Numbered from the stretch's first letter, positions 18,479 through 28,142 are shown. The stretch is 64,000 nucleotides of DNA from Thermohalobaculum sediminis (GCF_023487995.1 NZ_JAMFKN010000002.1:248001-312000), one strand, 5' to 3'. Numbers and translations: made by a program. Notes: generated by a model not told the origin, from the letters alone.

Positions 18479-19024
18479 ATGGCGACCGAGACCGCAGCCG
18501 ACGCTGCAGGCCATGCTGCCGAGGCGGCGCATGGCTCCGGGGGGCTCCCCCAGCTCGATTTCGCGACCTGGCCGAGCCAGATCTTCTGGCTCGCGGTCGC
18601 AATGGTCGTGCTCTACTACCTGATGTCGCGGATCGCGCTGCCCCGCATCTCCGAGACGCTGGAGGAGCGCGCGGACGCCATAGCCGACGACCTCGACAAG
18701 GCCGACGAGTTCCGCCGCCGTGCCGCCGAGGCCGAGAAGGCCTATGAGCAGGCGCTGGCGGATGCCCGCGCAAAGGCCCAGGCGATCGCCGCCGAGGCAC
18801 GCGCGGAGATCCAGGCGCAGGTCGACGAGGCACTCGCAAGGGCGGACGCCGAGATTTCGGCCCGCACCGCCGAGTCGGAGAAGCGCATCCGCGAGATCCG
18901 CGACGAGGCTGCCGCGGCTGTCGTCGCTGTCGCCACCGACACCGCCGGCGCGCTGATCGACGCGATCCTGCCCGAGGCGCAGAACGCCAAGGCGGTCGCT
19001 GCGGCGGTCAAGGCCAGGGCCTGA
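18479..19024 (+). CDS. atpF': ATP synthase subunit b'
   Basis: A 181-residue peripheral-stalk subunit: an N-terminal alanine-rich cytoplasmic leader, one membrane helix ([20 protein letters not shown]), then a long charged helix ([23 protein letters not shown]) that dimerises with subunit b. ATG 18479 follows GGAG by six bases; the preceding GTG would be too close. Phototrophic and alphaproteobacterial enzymes use b and b' instead of a b homodimer. Confidence 0.92.
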   Translation: MATETAADAAGHAAEAAHGSGGLPQLDFATWPSQIFWLAVAMVVLYYLMSRIALPRISETLEERADAIADDLDKADEFRRRAAEAEKAYEQALADARAKAQAIAAEARAEIQAQVDEALARADAEISARTAESEKRIREIRDEAAAAVVAVATDTAGALIDAILPEAQNAKAVAAAVKARA

Positions 19025-19038
19025 GGGGAGGCGCCAGC

Positions 19039-19527
19039 ATGTGGTATGCGAACAGCACGTTGGTCGTCGCGATCAGCTTCCTGATCTTCGTCGGCATCCT
19101 CTATTACGTCGGTGTGCACCGCAAGCTCGCGGGCGCCCTCGACGCGCGGTCCGAGCGCATTCGCTCCGAGCTCGATCAGGCGCGGCGCCTTCGCGAGGAA
19201 GCACAGAAGGTGTTCGCCGACTTCGAGCGCAAGCGCCTCGAAGTCGAGGGTCAGGCCGCCGAGATCGTCGAGCACGCCAAGCTCGAGGCCGAGCGGGCGG
19301 CCGAACGTGCCAAGGCCGAGATCAAGGAGGCCGTCGAGCGCCGCCTGCGCGGGGCGGACGAGCAGATCGCGATGGCCGAGGCGAGCGCGATCAAGGAAGT
19401 GCGCAATCGTGCCGTCCAGGTCGCCGTCGCCGCCGCGGCCGACGTGATGAAGCAGCGCCTTCCGGCCGAGAAGGCCGACGCGCTGGTCGCGGACTCGATC
19501 AGGACGGTTGGCGCCCGGCTGAACTGA
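19039..19527 (+). CDS. atpF: ATP synthase subunit b
   Basis: A 162-residue peripheral-stalk subunit starting 14 bases after b'. A single N-terminal membrane helix (STLVVAISFLIFVGILYYVG) is followed by a coiled-coil helix rich in E, A, K and R that ends near the family's C-terminal delta-binding region. It is the last gene of the operon; a hairpin follows at 19550. Confidence 0.93.
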   Translation: MWYANSTLVVAISFLIFVGILYYVGVHRKLAGALDARSERIRSELDQARRLREEAQKVFADFERKRLEVEGQAAEIVEHAKLEAERAAERAKAEIKEAVERRLRGADEQIAMAEASAIKEVRNRAVQVAVAAAADVMKQRLPAEKADALVADSIRTVGARLN

Positions 19528-19549
19528 GACCCAATGCGCGGATCCTTGC

Positions 19550-19575
19550 AGGCCCGGTCCGTCAGGTCCGGGCCT
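19550..19575. terminator. Bidirectional terminator between the atp operon and the ABC exporter
   Basis: The stem AGGCCCGG/CCGGGCCT has a ten-base loop and is followed by CTTTG. The ABC gene stops inside it from the other side, so it probably ends both convergent transcripts. Confidence 0.6.
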
Positions 19576-20281
19576 CTTTGCCCTCGGATCGCGTGCTGCG
19601 GCGTTCGTCACTGACGATCCTGCCATCGACGAGATGGACACGCCGGTCCATGCGCTCGGCCATGTCGATGTCGTGCGTGACTGCCACGACGCTCTTGCCC
19701 GCCTGTCCAGCGATTCCCGCGAGGATCTCGAAGACCTGCTCGGATGCCGCGCTGTCGAGTGAGCCGGTCGGCTCGTCGGCCAGGATCAGGGGCGGGTCGT
19801 TCGCCAGCGCCCGCGCGACGGCCACGCGCTGGCGCTGCCCGCCGGAAAGCTGGTCGGGCCGCTTGTGCATGTGATCGCCCAGCCCGAGGCGCGTGAGGAT
19901 CGAGGCCGCGCGCGCCTCGATGTCGCCCGGCGCGAGCCGCCCCAGCCGCCGCATCGGGATCGCGACGTTTCCGAGCACGCTGAATTCGGGCAGCAGGAAG
20001 TGGAACTGGAAGACGAACCCGATCCGCTCGAGCCTGAGCGCGGCCCGCTGGTCGGTCGACATTGCATGGGTCGGCGCCCCGTCGATCAGGACCTCGCCCT
20101 CGGTCGGGCTGTCGAGCAGGCCGAGCAGGTAGAGCAGCGACGACTTCCCCGACCCCGACGGCCCGGTGATGGCCACGAGCTCGCCCGGCCCGATGGCCAG
20201 ATCGACGCCCTCGACCAGCGTCACCGGCACGGTGAGCGGCAGCACGCGGGTCACACCCCTGGCCTCGACCAGCGGGGCCAT
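19562..20281 (-). CDS. ABC exporter ATPase (LolD/MacB type)
   Basis: A 239-residue ATPase. Walker A GPSGSGKSS, signature LSGGQRQRVAVARAL, Walker B LILADEPTGSLD and the switch histidine in VTHDIDMAERMD are all intact. The ATG overlaps the stop of the permease gene by one base. It energises the permease and adaptor encoded upstream. The frame stays open upstream of the ATG across the permease gene, but that part is noncoding in this frame. Confidence 0.93.
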   Translation of the reverse strand: MAPLVEARGVTRVLPLTVPVTLVEGVDLAIGPGELVAITGPSGSGKSSLLYLLGLLDSPTEGEVLIDGAPTHAMSTDQRAALRLERIGFVFQFHFLLPEFSVLGNVAIPMRRLGRLAPGDIEARAASILTRLGLGDHMHKRPDQLSGGQRQRVAVARALANDPPLILADEPTGSLDSAASEQVFEILAGIAGQAGKSVVAVTHDIDMAERMDRRVHLVDGRIVSDERRSTRSEGKEART

Positions 20282-21519
20282 CAGGTTGCCCCTCGGATGA
20301 TGTCGACCGGGTTGCCCTGCGCGGCCTTGCGCGCCGGCAGGTATCCCGCGAGCGCCGCCGTCACCAGCGCGAGCGAAGCCGCGATGGCGTAGTGGATCCA
20401 GTTCCAGGTGACCGGCAGATGCGTGACCTCGGTCGCCTCGCGAAACTCGAACTCGATGGTTCCCATATAGGCTGTGAGCGCCGCGCCGAGGAGCGCGCCC
20501 AGCGCGCCACCAAGCCCTCCCATCACGGCCCCTTCGGCCATGAAGACGATGCGCACGTCGCGCTCGCGGAAGCCGATCGACTTCAGGATCGCGATGTCCC
20601 GCGCCTTCTCGTGCGTGATGATCGACACGATGTTGAAGATGCCGAAGCCCGCGACGACGAGGATCGCGGCCACGACCGTGTACATGATGATGTTGCGGAC
20701 CGCAAAGGCCTCGAGGATGCTCTCGTTGGCCTCCTGCCAGCTCACGGCCTTGAGGCCCAGAAGCTCCTCGGCGCGCGCGGCGACCGCCGGGGCGGCGTCG
20801 GGATCGCCGAGGCGGATGCGGATGTCGTTCACGGCATTCTGCCGACCGGCAAGGACCTGCGCGCTCTTGAGCCGGACATAGACGAGCGTCTCGTCCGTGG
20901 CGACGACCCCGGTGTGGAACAGGCCCACGATCTTGAAGTTGCGCGCCACCCCGGTCGATGCCGAGAGGCGGATGCTGTCGCCCATCCCTGCGCCCAGCCG
21001 CTCGGCAAGGCTGTCGCCGATCACCGCGGCGAAGCCACCGCCCACGAGGTCGGACAGGCCGCCAGCGATGATGTCCTCGGCGACCTTCGACACCTGCAAC
21101 TCGTCGGCCGGCTCGATCCCCAGGATCGACACGCCCCGGTCGGTGCCCCCATAGCGAGCGACGCCCGACACCCTGAGACCGGCCGAGATCGCACCGGGGA
21201 CCCAGCTCCGCAGGCCGGTCATCGCCTCGACGGGGTTCAGGATCCCGCGGGGGTCGTCGCGGGGCTTGAGGCCGTGGATCTCGACCGCGCCGTAGATCCG
21301 CTCGGCCGGCTGGGTGCGTGGCGTGCGGGTCTCGTCGGTGATCTGGACATGCGGCATCGCGTCGATGAGCGTGGTGACGAACTCGTCCTGGCTCCCCTGC
21401 ATCAGCGCCGCCATCCCGATCGCGAAGCCCACGCCGAGCGTCACCCCCGCGACCGAGACGACCGTCTGCCGGGCGCGACCGCGGATATGGGTGAGCGCGA
21501 TCTCGAGCAGAAGTCTCAT
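20281..21519 (-). CDS. ABC exporter permease (MacB/LolC-E type)
   Basis: A 412-residue permease with the FtsX-like layout: one N-terminal helix (LEIALTHIRGRARQTVVSVAGVTLGVGFAIG), a periplasmic domain to about residue 280, then three C-terminal helices, ending in the short tail RKAAQGNPVDIIRGAT. The layout is that of MacB, LolC/E and DevC. The start overlaps the stop of the adaptor gene by four bases (ATGA). With a MacA-like adaptor the likely role is export of a periplasmic or envelope substrate. Confidence 0.9.
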   Translation of the reverse strand: MRLLLEIALTHIRGRARQTVVSVAGVTLGVGFAIGMAALMQGSQDEFVTTLIDAMPHVQITDETRTPRTQPAERIYGAVEIHGLKPRDDPRGILNPVEAMTGLRSWVPGAISAGLRVSGVARYGGTDRGVSILGIEPADELQVSKVAEDIIAGGLSDLVGGGFAAVIGDSLAERLGAGMGDSIRLSASTGVARNFKIVGLFHTGVVATDETLVYVRLKSAQVLAGRQNAVNDIRIRLGDPDAAPAVAARAEELLGLKAVSWQEANESILEAFAVRNIIMYTVVAAILVVAGFGIFNIVSIITHEKARDIAILKSIGFRERDVRIVFMAEGAVMGGLGGALGALLGAALTAYMGTIEFEFREATEVTHLPVTWNWIHYAIAASLALVTAALAGYLPARKAAQGNPVDIIRGAT

Positions 21520-22523
21520 GGCGCCGCCGGGCCGATGTCCCTGACCCGGTCGCCCGGCGCAAGGTCCGGCGGGACGGGCGACACCACCAGGAGCCCCTCG
21601 GTGGCGCCGGCGGTGATCTGCACGGCGCCGGCGCCCCGGATGCCCGTCTCGACCTCGACGCGCCGTGCCCGACCGTCCTCGATGGTGAAGACGGCGCCGC
21701 CGGTGACCGCGGGCGCGGGCGCAAGCACCGCCGCCGGCACGACGCGGATGACGACGTTCACGTCCACCGACATGCCGATGAACAACGGCGTGTCGTCGGG
21801 GAGCGCGAGGTAAACCCTGTAGGTCTTGAGCTCGGGATCGCCCTTCGGGGTGATCGAGCCGACGGTGGCAGGCAGGTTCCGGCTGGGAAAGGCGTCGGCC
21901 AGGATATGCGCCGACTGGCCCTCGCGGATCCGCGGGATGTCTTCCTCGTTCACTTCGGCCACGACCTGGAGGGGGCGCGACTGCCCGACCCAGGCGAGCG
22001 TCTGCCCCAGCTCGACGACCTCGCCCACCTCGCCGTCGAGCCGCAGCACCTGCCCCGCCATCGGCGAGCGAATCTCCATCTCGGAGAGCTGCGTACGGGT
22101 CGCGCCAAGTGCTGCGCGATATTCGGCGACGGTCGAGATCCGCTCCTCCAGCGTCTCGCGGGTGGCGACGCGGCGCTCGAACAGGCCCTCGGCGCGGGTC
22201 AGTTCCTTCTCGGCAAAGTCGAGGCGGGCCTCGAGCTCGGCGATGCGCGCCTTGAGCTCGCTCGCGTCGAGGCGCACGAGGACCTCGCCCTCGAGCACCA
22301 CGCGCCCCTCGCAGCGGCAGGTCTGGACGATGCGCCCGCGCCGGAGCGGCGCCACCTCGGCCCAGCGCACCGGTTCGACCACGCCGGTGGCATAGACGAT
22401 CTCGGCGGCATCGCCGCGGGTGAGTTCGGCCGTCGTCACGCCTTGCGGGCGCAGGGCCCAGAACCAGAGTGCGGCCGACGCCAGCAGGGCAAGCGCGGCA
22501 AGGCGCAGCAGGTTGCGGAACAT
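21516..22523 (-). CDS. HlyD/MacA-family membrane-fusion adaptor
   Basis: A 335-residue adaptor from ATG 22523, which has GAGGGG just upstream. The N-terminal helix (LLRLAALALLASAALWFWAL) anchors it in the inner membrane. It contains a lipoyl-like half (VVEPVRWAEVAPLRRGRI), a coiled-coil hairpin (ELKARIAELEARLDFAEKELTRAE) and a beta-barrel region (VGSITPKGDPELKTYRVYL). It is first in a three-gene operon with the MacB-type permease and ATPase, the MacAB/DevBCA arrangement. No outer-membrane channel gene is nearby. Confidence 0.88.
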   Translation of the reverse strand: MFRNLLRLAALALLASAALWFWALRPQGVTTAELTRGDAAEIVYATGVVEPVRWAEVAPLRRGRIVQTCRCEGRVVLEGEVLVRLDASELKARIAELEARLDFAEKELTRAEGLFERRVATRETLEERISTVAEYRAALGATRTQLSEMEIRSPMAGQVLRLDGEVGEVVELGQTLAWVGQSRPLQVVAEVNEEDIPRIREGQSAHILADAFPSRNLPATVGSITPKGDPELKTYRVYLALPDDTPLFIGMSVDVNVVIRVVPAAVLAPAPAVTGGAVFTIEDGRARRVEVETGIRGAGAVQITAGATEGLLVVSPVPPDLAPGDRVRDIGPAAP

Positions 22524-22828
22524 GACCCCTCGTCGCTTCCCGTGGCGTGGTTCGCGCCAGTCTGCCATCCTGCGGCGGGGATGGCCAACCGTCCTCGGCG
22601 TCGCGTCGTCATCTCCCGGTGCGCCGGCTCCCGGGCATCGCAGCCCAGCGCGCCCGCGCCCATGATTCAGGTCAAAAAAAACCCTACTATCCTCGAGAAA
22701 AAGCAGGCTCGTCGTGAACACTCAGGTTGCTTGCCTCTCGACCGCCTCGAAGACGCCATGACGTAATCGCTTCCGGTTCGGAGCAACGAGCCAATCTTCT
22801 GGGTTATGACCCGAAGCGAGGCTAAGTC
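22524..22828. other. Spacer holding the left end of an insertion sequence
   Basis: About 300 bases between the exporter adaptor gene and the transposase. The last 60 contain the inverted motif CTTC-GGGT-ACCC-GAAG (22798-22818), and the composition changes from GC-rich host DNA. The exact end of the insertion sequence could not be fixed because I did not find a convincing match to the right side. Confidence 0.45.
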
Positions 22829-23854
22829 ATGATAACCGAACTGAATTCCGTCCGCGACGTCTGGAAGAAGATGCCCACCGTGCGTCACGCGGGGCTCTTT
22901 CTCGAGAACGCCATCTGGGGCGATAACCGGTTCTGTCCGCACTGCGGCAGCCTGAGCTCACGCCCGCTGCGCGGGGCGTCCGTCCGCCCCGGTCTGTATC
23001 AGTGCAGTGAGAAGGAATGCCGCGGCCAGTTCACCGTCACGACCAGGACGCCACTCCATGCGACAAAGCTCGACCTGCGGATCTGGATTGCGGCGATGTT
23101 CCTCGTGCTGACATCCTCCAAGGGTATCTCGTGGGTCGTGATGTCGCGCATCCTTGGCGTGAACCAGAAGACAGAATGGAAGCTCGCCCACGCCATCCGC
23201 GAGATGATGGACGATCGGCAGGGTGTCGCAGGACGGTTGTCGGGGGTCGTCGAGGTCGACGAAGCCTTCGTCGGCGGCAAGCCGACGTTCCGCCATGGAG
23301 TCAAGAACAAGCGTGGGCGAGGGACTGGCAAGCCGAGCGCCCTCGTTGCTGCTGGGCGGAACGGTCAGGCTCGGGCGGTCCTTATACCGAACACGCAAGG
23401 GCGCACGATGAAGCCCATCATGGAGGACCGGATTGACCCGGCCTAAGTGATCATCACTGACAAGAACTCCAGCTACACGAAGATCGGAAAGTCCTTTGCA
23501 AACCATCTTACTGTGCAGCACAACAAGCGCCAGTATGCTAACAGGAAGACCGGCGCGCACCTTAACCCCGTCGAGGCCGTGGACGCGGTTGTCCTGCGTG
23601 CTCTGATAGGTGTGTATCATCGACTGGGGAGGAAGCACCTCCAGCGATATCTTGACGAGATCATCTGGCGATGGAACCACCGTGTCCCGGATGCAAAGGT
23701 GCGCAATCGGAAGTCTTCATCCGGCCTCCCGTCGACCGAGACCACAACGGTCTGGAAGCCGAACCCTGTCGCGGATCAGATGCGCGGCCTGCTCTGCGAG
23801 GCCCACGGTCGCCAGCTAAGACGCACACCATCATGGGGTCTTCGGTGGCCATGA
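22829..23854 (+). pseudogene. IS1595-family (ISXO2-like) transposase, interrupted by an in-frame TAA
   Basis: ATG 22829 opens a frame with an N-terminal zinc ribbon (CPHCGSLSSR, then CSEKECRGQF), helices, and a DDE-type domain: first acid in VVEVDEAFVGGK, second in VIITDKNSSY, third in HLNPVEAVDAVV, followed by the family tail HLQRYLDEIIWRWNHR. The frame is interrupted by TAA at 23444-23446, after which it continues in the same frame from 23447 (GTG) to 23854. The stop lies just before the second catalytic aspartate, so a single-chain transposase is not made without readthrough. Base use is less GC-rich than its neighbours. Confidence 0.88.
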
Positions 23855-23964
23855 CCAGGCCCCGGCAAAGGTCTGACGGGAGCCCCTCCCGGAAACTGCC
23901 ATGTTTGACCGGCAAAAGCCCCGACGATAAACGTCTGGCGGTCAACCGGAGGGGACGTCCTGTC

Positions 23965-24798
23965 TTGCCAGAAGTGGAACTGCACAGCCGGAGAGACGAG
24001 GTAACCCTGCGGTCGCGCCCCGACCTCTATGGCATCGAAACCCTTTCGGCGCGCTACCTGAAGCAAACCTTCAAGCCCCACGCCCATGACGAATACCTCT
24101 TCGGCGTGATCGACGGCGGCGTCCATACCGTCTGGTGCCGCGGCGAGATGCACCAAGTGCCGCGCGGCTCGGTGGTCACGATGCGCCCCGGCGACATCCA
24201 TCACGGCGGCGCAGGGAGCGAGACCGGATGGCGGCAGCGGATGCTCTACATTCCGGAAGCCGGGATGCGAGAGCTGGTGGAAGACAGCTTCGGCCGCGCG
24301 CCGACCGGAACGCTGGATTTTGGCGCAGCCTTTCATGCCCGGCCCGATCTGGCGCAGAGGTTTTCCGCCCTGCACGAGGCGCTGCACGCATCGGTTCAGC
24401 GGTTGTCCCGGGACGTGGCGCTCGAAACGCTGCTCGGCGCGCTCCTGCGGGAACTGGCGCCCCAGCTTTCCGCTCCCGAAAGGCGGGGCAACGGGCGGAT
24501 AGCGGATGCGGTCGACTATCTGGACAGCCACGTCGAAGAGGATGTCTCGCTCGACGAGTTGTGCCGGATCACCGGTCTGCGGCGCAGGCAGACGATCGAG
24601 GCCTTCCGGCGCGCCACCGGTCTACCGCCCCACGCCTGGCACCTGCAGAGGAAAATCCTTATGGTGAAACGCCTGCTCCGCACGGGCCTATCTCCGGCAG
24701 AAGCGGCTGCGCAGGTGGGCTTTGCAGACCAGAGCCACATGGGCCGCCACTTCCGGGCCATCGTCGGCATCACCCCAGCCGCCTTCGCCAGGGGCTGA
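23965..24798 (+). CDS. AraC family transcriptional regulator with cupin domain
   Basis: A 277-residue regulator if translation starts at TTG 23965, which has GGAGGGG ten bases upstream; GTG 23974 is an alternative. The N-terminal cupin-like sensor (SARYLKQTFKPHAHDEYLFGVIDGG) is followed by the two HTH motifs of AraC proteins (VSLDELCRITGLRRRQTIEAFRRATGLPPHAW and SPAEAAAQVGFADQSHMGRHFRAIVGITPAAF), the sequences here broken for reading only. The frame extends upstream into the insertion sequence but is unconserved there. It most likely regulates the neighbouring exporter. Confidence 0.85.
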   Translation: MPEVELHSRRDEVTLRSRPDLYGIETLSARYLKQTFKPHAHDEYLFGVIDGGVHTVWCRGEMHQVPRGSVVTMRPGDIHHGGAGSETGWRQRMLYIPEAGMRELVEDSFGRAPTGTLDFGAAFHARPDLAQRFSALHEALHASVQRLSRDVALETLLGALLRELAPQLSAPERRGNGRIADAVDYLDSHVEEDVSLDELCRITGLRRRQTIEAFRRATGLPPHAWHLQRKILMVKRLLRTGLSPAEAAAQVGFADQSHMGRHFRAIVGITPAAFARG

Positions 24799-24876
24799 CA
24801 CCGCGTTTTCGTTCTATATTGCGACGCGCCCGCTGGCCTATCCCGCCGTGATTTCACACGGGACACGGGGACCAAG

Positions 24877-25788
24877 GTGACGGTATCGGAAAGTTTCATG
24901 GCACGGCGGACCACGCTCTGGGCGGATCTGGCGGTGCTCGGCGTGGCGCTGGTCTGGGGGGCGAGCTACCCTGTCGCCAAGGGCGCGCTGGCGCATATGC
25001 CGGTGCTCCTGCTGATCTTCTACCGCTTTGCATTGACCACGCTGGTGATGACTGCAGTGGCCTACCGCGACCTGCGCGCAGCGCCCCGGCGGAACCTATC
25101 GGCGGGCGTACTGCTCGGAGCCATTCTCTGCGCCATCTTCCTCGCCGAGACATGGGGCGTGTCGATGACCACGGCGACCAATACCGCGCTCATCATCTCG
25201 CTCTGCACGATCTTCACGCCCTTCCTCGAGTTCGGACTACAGCGAAGGCTGCCCCCTGCCGGGGTTATGGCGGGAGCGGTCGTGGCGGTGATCGGCGTCA
25301 TGGTGCTGTCGGGCGGCATGGGAGCGATCGTTGCGGGAGACCTGCTGGTTCTCTGCGCGGCCGGGCTGCGGGCGGTCATGGTGGTGTCGACCAAGCGCCT
25401 GATGGAGGGCAGCCGCCTCTCCTCTGCCGCGCTGACGGCGGTGCAGGCCGCCACCGTTGCGGGGCTAACCATGGCGCTGCTTCTGGGCCAATCGGGGCCA
25501 ACGGGGCTCCTGGTCAGGGCCGATGTCGCCGCCTGGGGCGCGGTGGCCTTCCTGTCGCTCTTCTGCACGGTGGGGGCCTTCTACATGCAGAACGCGGCGG
25601 TCCGCCGCACCAGCCCCACGCGCGTCGGCTTCCTGATGGGGACCGAGCCCCTGTTCGGCTTTGCCCTGGCCTGGATGCTCCTGTCCGAACGCGCCACCCC
25701 GACGGCGCTGCTCGGCGCGGGACTGATCGTGGCCGGCACATTTCTTGGCCTTTGGATAGAGAGGCGATGCCGATCTTCAACAGGTTGA
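24877..25788 (+). CDS. EamA/DMT family transporter
   Basis: A 303-residue membrane protein with ten hydrophobic segments and two EamA repeats, the first beginning LAVLGVALVWGASYPVAKGAL and the second near LLVLCAAGLRAVMVVSTKRLM. It starts at GTG 24877, or ATG 24898 if shorter. DMT proteins export amino acids or other small metabolites; the substrate is unknown. The AraC regulator lies 78 bases upstream on the same strand, a common regulator-exporter pairing. Confidence 0.88.
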   Translation: MTVSESFMARRTTLWADLAVLGVALVWGASYPVAKGALAHMPVLLLIFYRFALTTLVMTAVAYRDLRAAPRRNLSAGVLLGAILCAIFLAETWGVSMTTATNTALIISLCTIFTPFLEFGLQRRLPPAGVMAGAVVAVIGVMVLSGGMGAIVAGDLLVLCAAGLRAVMVVSTKRLMEGSRLSSAALTAVQAATVAGLTMALLLGQSGPTGLLVRADVAAWGAVAFLSLFCTVGAFYMQNAAVRRTSPTRVGFLMGTEPLFGFALAWMLLSERATPTALLGAGLIVAGTFLGLWIERRCRSSTG

Positions 25789-25880
25789 CCACAGGGTCTG
25801 TTCCGATGCTTGCTGCATTCCGCGAATGCTGTCGCACACAAGTCCGGCTCGTCTCCCGCTTTCTCTCGTGGATAATAGGG

Positions 25881-25910
25881 AAAAAAAGACCGGGTGCCGC
25901 TGGCACCCGG
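25881..25910 (-). terminator. Rho-independent terminator of the GMC operon
   Basis: On the minus strand the stem CCGGGTGCC/GGCACCCGG with a three-base loop is followed by TCTTTTTTT. It lies 50 bases beyond the GMC oxidoreductase stop. Confidence 0.92.
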
Positions 25911-25960
25911 CCCGAGTTTCGCGCGCGGCCCGCCCTTGGAGCCGCCACGACAGGGAAACT

Positions 25961-27532
25961 TCAGAGCGCGCCCTTGCCCATCTCGCGCGCGATGTGGTCG
26001 GCCTGGCGGATGGCCAGCGCGACGATCGTGAGCGTCGGGTTCTCGGCCGCGCCGGTCGTGAACTGCGAGCCGTCCGAGACGAACAGATTCGCGATGTCGT
26101 GGGCCTGGCCCCATTTGTTCACGACGCCGTCGCGCGGATTTTCCGACATCCGGTTGGTGCCGAGATTGTGCGTCGAGGGATAGGGCGGCGTCGGGAAGGT
26201 CCGCGTCGCGCCGACCGCCTCATAGATCGCCACGCCCTGCCTGTAGGCATGGTTGCGCATCGCCACGTCGTTCGGATGGTCGTCGAAATGAACGTCGACC
26301 ACGGGCAGGCCGTACTGGTCCTTGACCTCGTGATTGAGGGTGACGCGGTTCGTCTCCTGAGGCATGTCCTCACCGACGATCCACATACCGGCCATGTTCT
26401 CGTAGCCGTCGAGCGCCGAGGTGAACTCGCGCCCCCAGGCACCGGGATCAAGGAAGGCGGCCATGAAGGGCAGGCCGAGAGAGAGCGTCTCGAGCTCGTA
26501 GCCGCCGACGAAGCCGCGCGACGGGTCGTGCCGCGCCTCGTCCTGGACAATCCCCGCCATGGTCGTGCCGCGCCACATCCGCACCGGCTTGTCGAACACC
26601 GCGTAGACCGAGCCTGTGGTGTGGCGCATGTAGTTCCGCCCGACCTGGCCCGAAGAGTTGGCAAGCCCGTCGGGGAACATCGACGAGGCCGAGTTGAGCA
26701 GCAGGCGCGGGCTCTCGAACGAGTTGCCAGCGACGCAGACGATCCGCGCCTTCTGCATCTGAAGGGTGCCGTCCTTGTCGAAATACTCGACTCCCGTCAC
26801 CTTGCCCGACGCATCGTGCAGGATGCGTGCGACATGGGCGCGCTCGCGGACCTCGAGATTGCCCGTCGCCTCGCCGCGCGGGATGTCGGTGTAGGCGGCG
26901 GACCACTTGGCCCCCCACTTGCAGCCCTGGAAGCAGAAGCCCGTCTGCTGGCAGGCCATGCGATCGTCGTAGTCGGCCGAGTTGATCGCCATCCGGCCGG
27001 TATGGACTTCCTTGTAGCCGAGCGCCCTCGCGCCCGCCTCGAAGACCTTGTAATTGTTGCTGCCGGGCAGTCCGGCCCGGCCGCCCGTCCGGGTAACGCC
27101 GAGCTTGGTCTCGGCCTTTTCGTACCAGGGCGCCATCTCGGCCGCGTCGATCGGCCAGTCGAGCAGGTTCGCCCCCGCCACGTCGCCATAGGTCGTCTTC
27201 GCCTTCCACTCATGCTCCTGGAAGCGGATCGAGGCCCCCGCCCAATGAACGGTGGTGCCGCCGACTGCCTTCACGATCCAGGCGGGAAGGCCCGAGAAGT
27301 CCTTCGCGACGCGCCAGTCGCCCGACGTGGTGCGCGGGTCGAGCCAGGCGAGCTGCCCGAAGCTCTCCCACTCGTCATTGATGTAGTCCTCGGGCAGGTA
27401 GCGCCCGCCCGCCTCGAGCGCGACGACCGAGACGCCCTTCTGCGCGAGCTCGTTCGCAAGCACGCCACCGCCGGCGCCGGTGCCGATGATGACAACGACG
27501 CTGTCGTCGTTCAGGTCGAATGGTGCAGCCAT
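25961..27532 (-). CDS. GMC-family oxidoreductase (gluconate 2-dehydrogenase-like large subunit)
   Basis: A 523-residue flavoprotein. The FAD-binding motif IGTGAGGGVLANELAQKG lies near the N-terminus, and the region FSGLPAWIVKAVGGTTVHWAG and the C-terminal STHNLGTNRMSENP and DGSQFTTGAAENPTLTI match the gluconate/fructose dehydrogenase subgroup. Cysteines in ACQQTGFCFQGCKWG are typical. It has no signal of its own; the Tat-exported subunit-3 protein encoded 24 bases upstream would carry it out. ATG 27532 follows GGGAGGA. No cytochrome c subunit is encoded nearby, so the electron acceptor is unknown. Confidence 0.9.
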   Translation of the reverse strand: MAAPFDLNDDSVVVIIGTGAGGGVLANELAQKGVSVVALEAGGRYLPEDYINDEWESFGQLAWLDPRTTSGDWRVAKDFSGLPAWIVKAVGGTTVHWAGASIRFQEHEWKAKTTYGDVAGANLLDWPIDAAEMAPWYEKAETKLGVTRTGGRAGLPGSNNYKVFEAGARALGYKEVHTGRMAINSADYDDRMACQQTGFCFQGCKWGAKWSAAYTDIPRGEATGNLEVRERAHVARILHDASGKVTGVEYFDKDGTLQMQKARIVCVAGNSFESPRLLLNSASSMFPDGLANSSGQVGRNYMRHTTGSVYAVFDKPVRMWRGTTMAGIVQDEARHDPSRGFVGGYELETLSLGLPFMAAFLDPGAWGREFTSALDGYENMAGMWIVGEDMPQETNRVTLNHEVKDQYGLPVVDVHFDDHPNDVAMRNHAYRQGVAIYEAVGATRTFPTPPYPSTHNLGTNRMSENPRDGVVNKWGQAHDIANLFVSDGSQFTTGAAENPTLTIVALAIRQADHIAREMGKGAL

Positions 27533-27556
27533 GATGTGTTCCTCCCGACCCGTCGC

Positions 27557-28081
27557 TCAGAGCCAGCTGATGTCGTCGAAGCCGCGGTTGATGTACCCGC
27601 CTTCGCTGTAGGACTCGCCCTCGTAGCCGAAGATCGGCCAGACCTCCTTGTTGTTGTAGAGGCCGGTGACGAGGCCGCCGCGGATCGTCTGGAAGAAGGG
27701 ACCTCCCTCCATCGACCGGAGGATGTCGACGCGGTCGCGCTCCCATGGCGTGGCGAGATAGCTCGCATGGCCCATTCCCTGCGCCGCCGCGTCGAGCGCG
27801 GCGACACCCGCCTCGATCGCGGGGGCCGCTTCCGACGTGTCGTAGCCCTTCACGGCGATCGCGTAGTACTGGTCCGGAACGCGATCATGCGGATAAATGT
27901 CGCGCGCCATCTGGATCAGCGTCGCCATGGTGGCGGGGGCGAGCGCCTTGGTCTCCATCGCCCAGGCCTCGCGGGAATGTAGCACGAAGCCCGACCCGAC
28001 GACGAAGGCCGCGCCGGCCGCGACGCCGGATTTCAGCAGCTCGCGCCGGGTCAGGCCCCTTGGGGACTGATGCTGTGACAT
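27557..28081 (-). CDS. Tat-exported gluconate 2-dehydrogenase subunit 3-like protein
   Basis: A 174-residue protein from ATG 28081, which has GGGAGGG about six bases upstream. The twin-arginine signal is LTRRELLKSGVAAGAAFVVG. The mature part matches the gluconate 2-dehydrogenase subunit 3 family (ATMATLIQMARDIYPHDRVPDQYYA and YNNKEVWPIFGYEGESYSEGGY). It pairs with the GMC subunit encoded downstream and acts as its export chaperone or membrane-facing partner. Confidence 0.88.
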   Translation of the reverse strand: MSQHQSPRGLTRRELLKSGVAAGAAFVVGSGFVLHSREAWAMETKALAPATMATLIQMARDIYPHDRVPDQYYAIAVKGYDTSEAAPAIEAGVAALDAAAQGMGHASYLATPWERDRVDILRSMEGGPFFQTIRGGLVTGLYNNKEVWPIFGYEGESYSEGGYINRGFDDISWL

Positions 28082-28142
28082 GGGTTTCCCTCCCTTGGGA
28101 TGATGACGTTGGGGGGCGGGTCTGGCGCCGCCCCTCCGGTTC

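Noticed and set aside
19562-21724. A 720-codon frame that joins the ABC ATPase to sequence upstream
   Set aside because: Only the last 239 codons encode the ATPase; upstream of ATG 20281 the frame overlaps the permease gene in the wrong frame.
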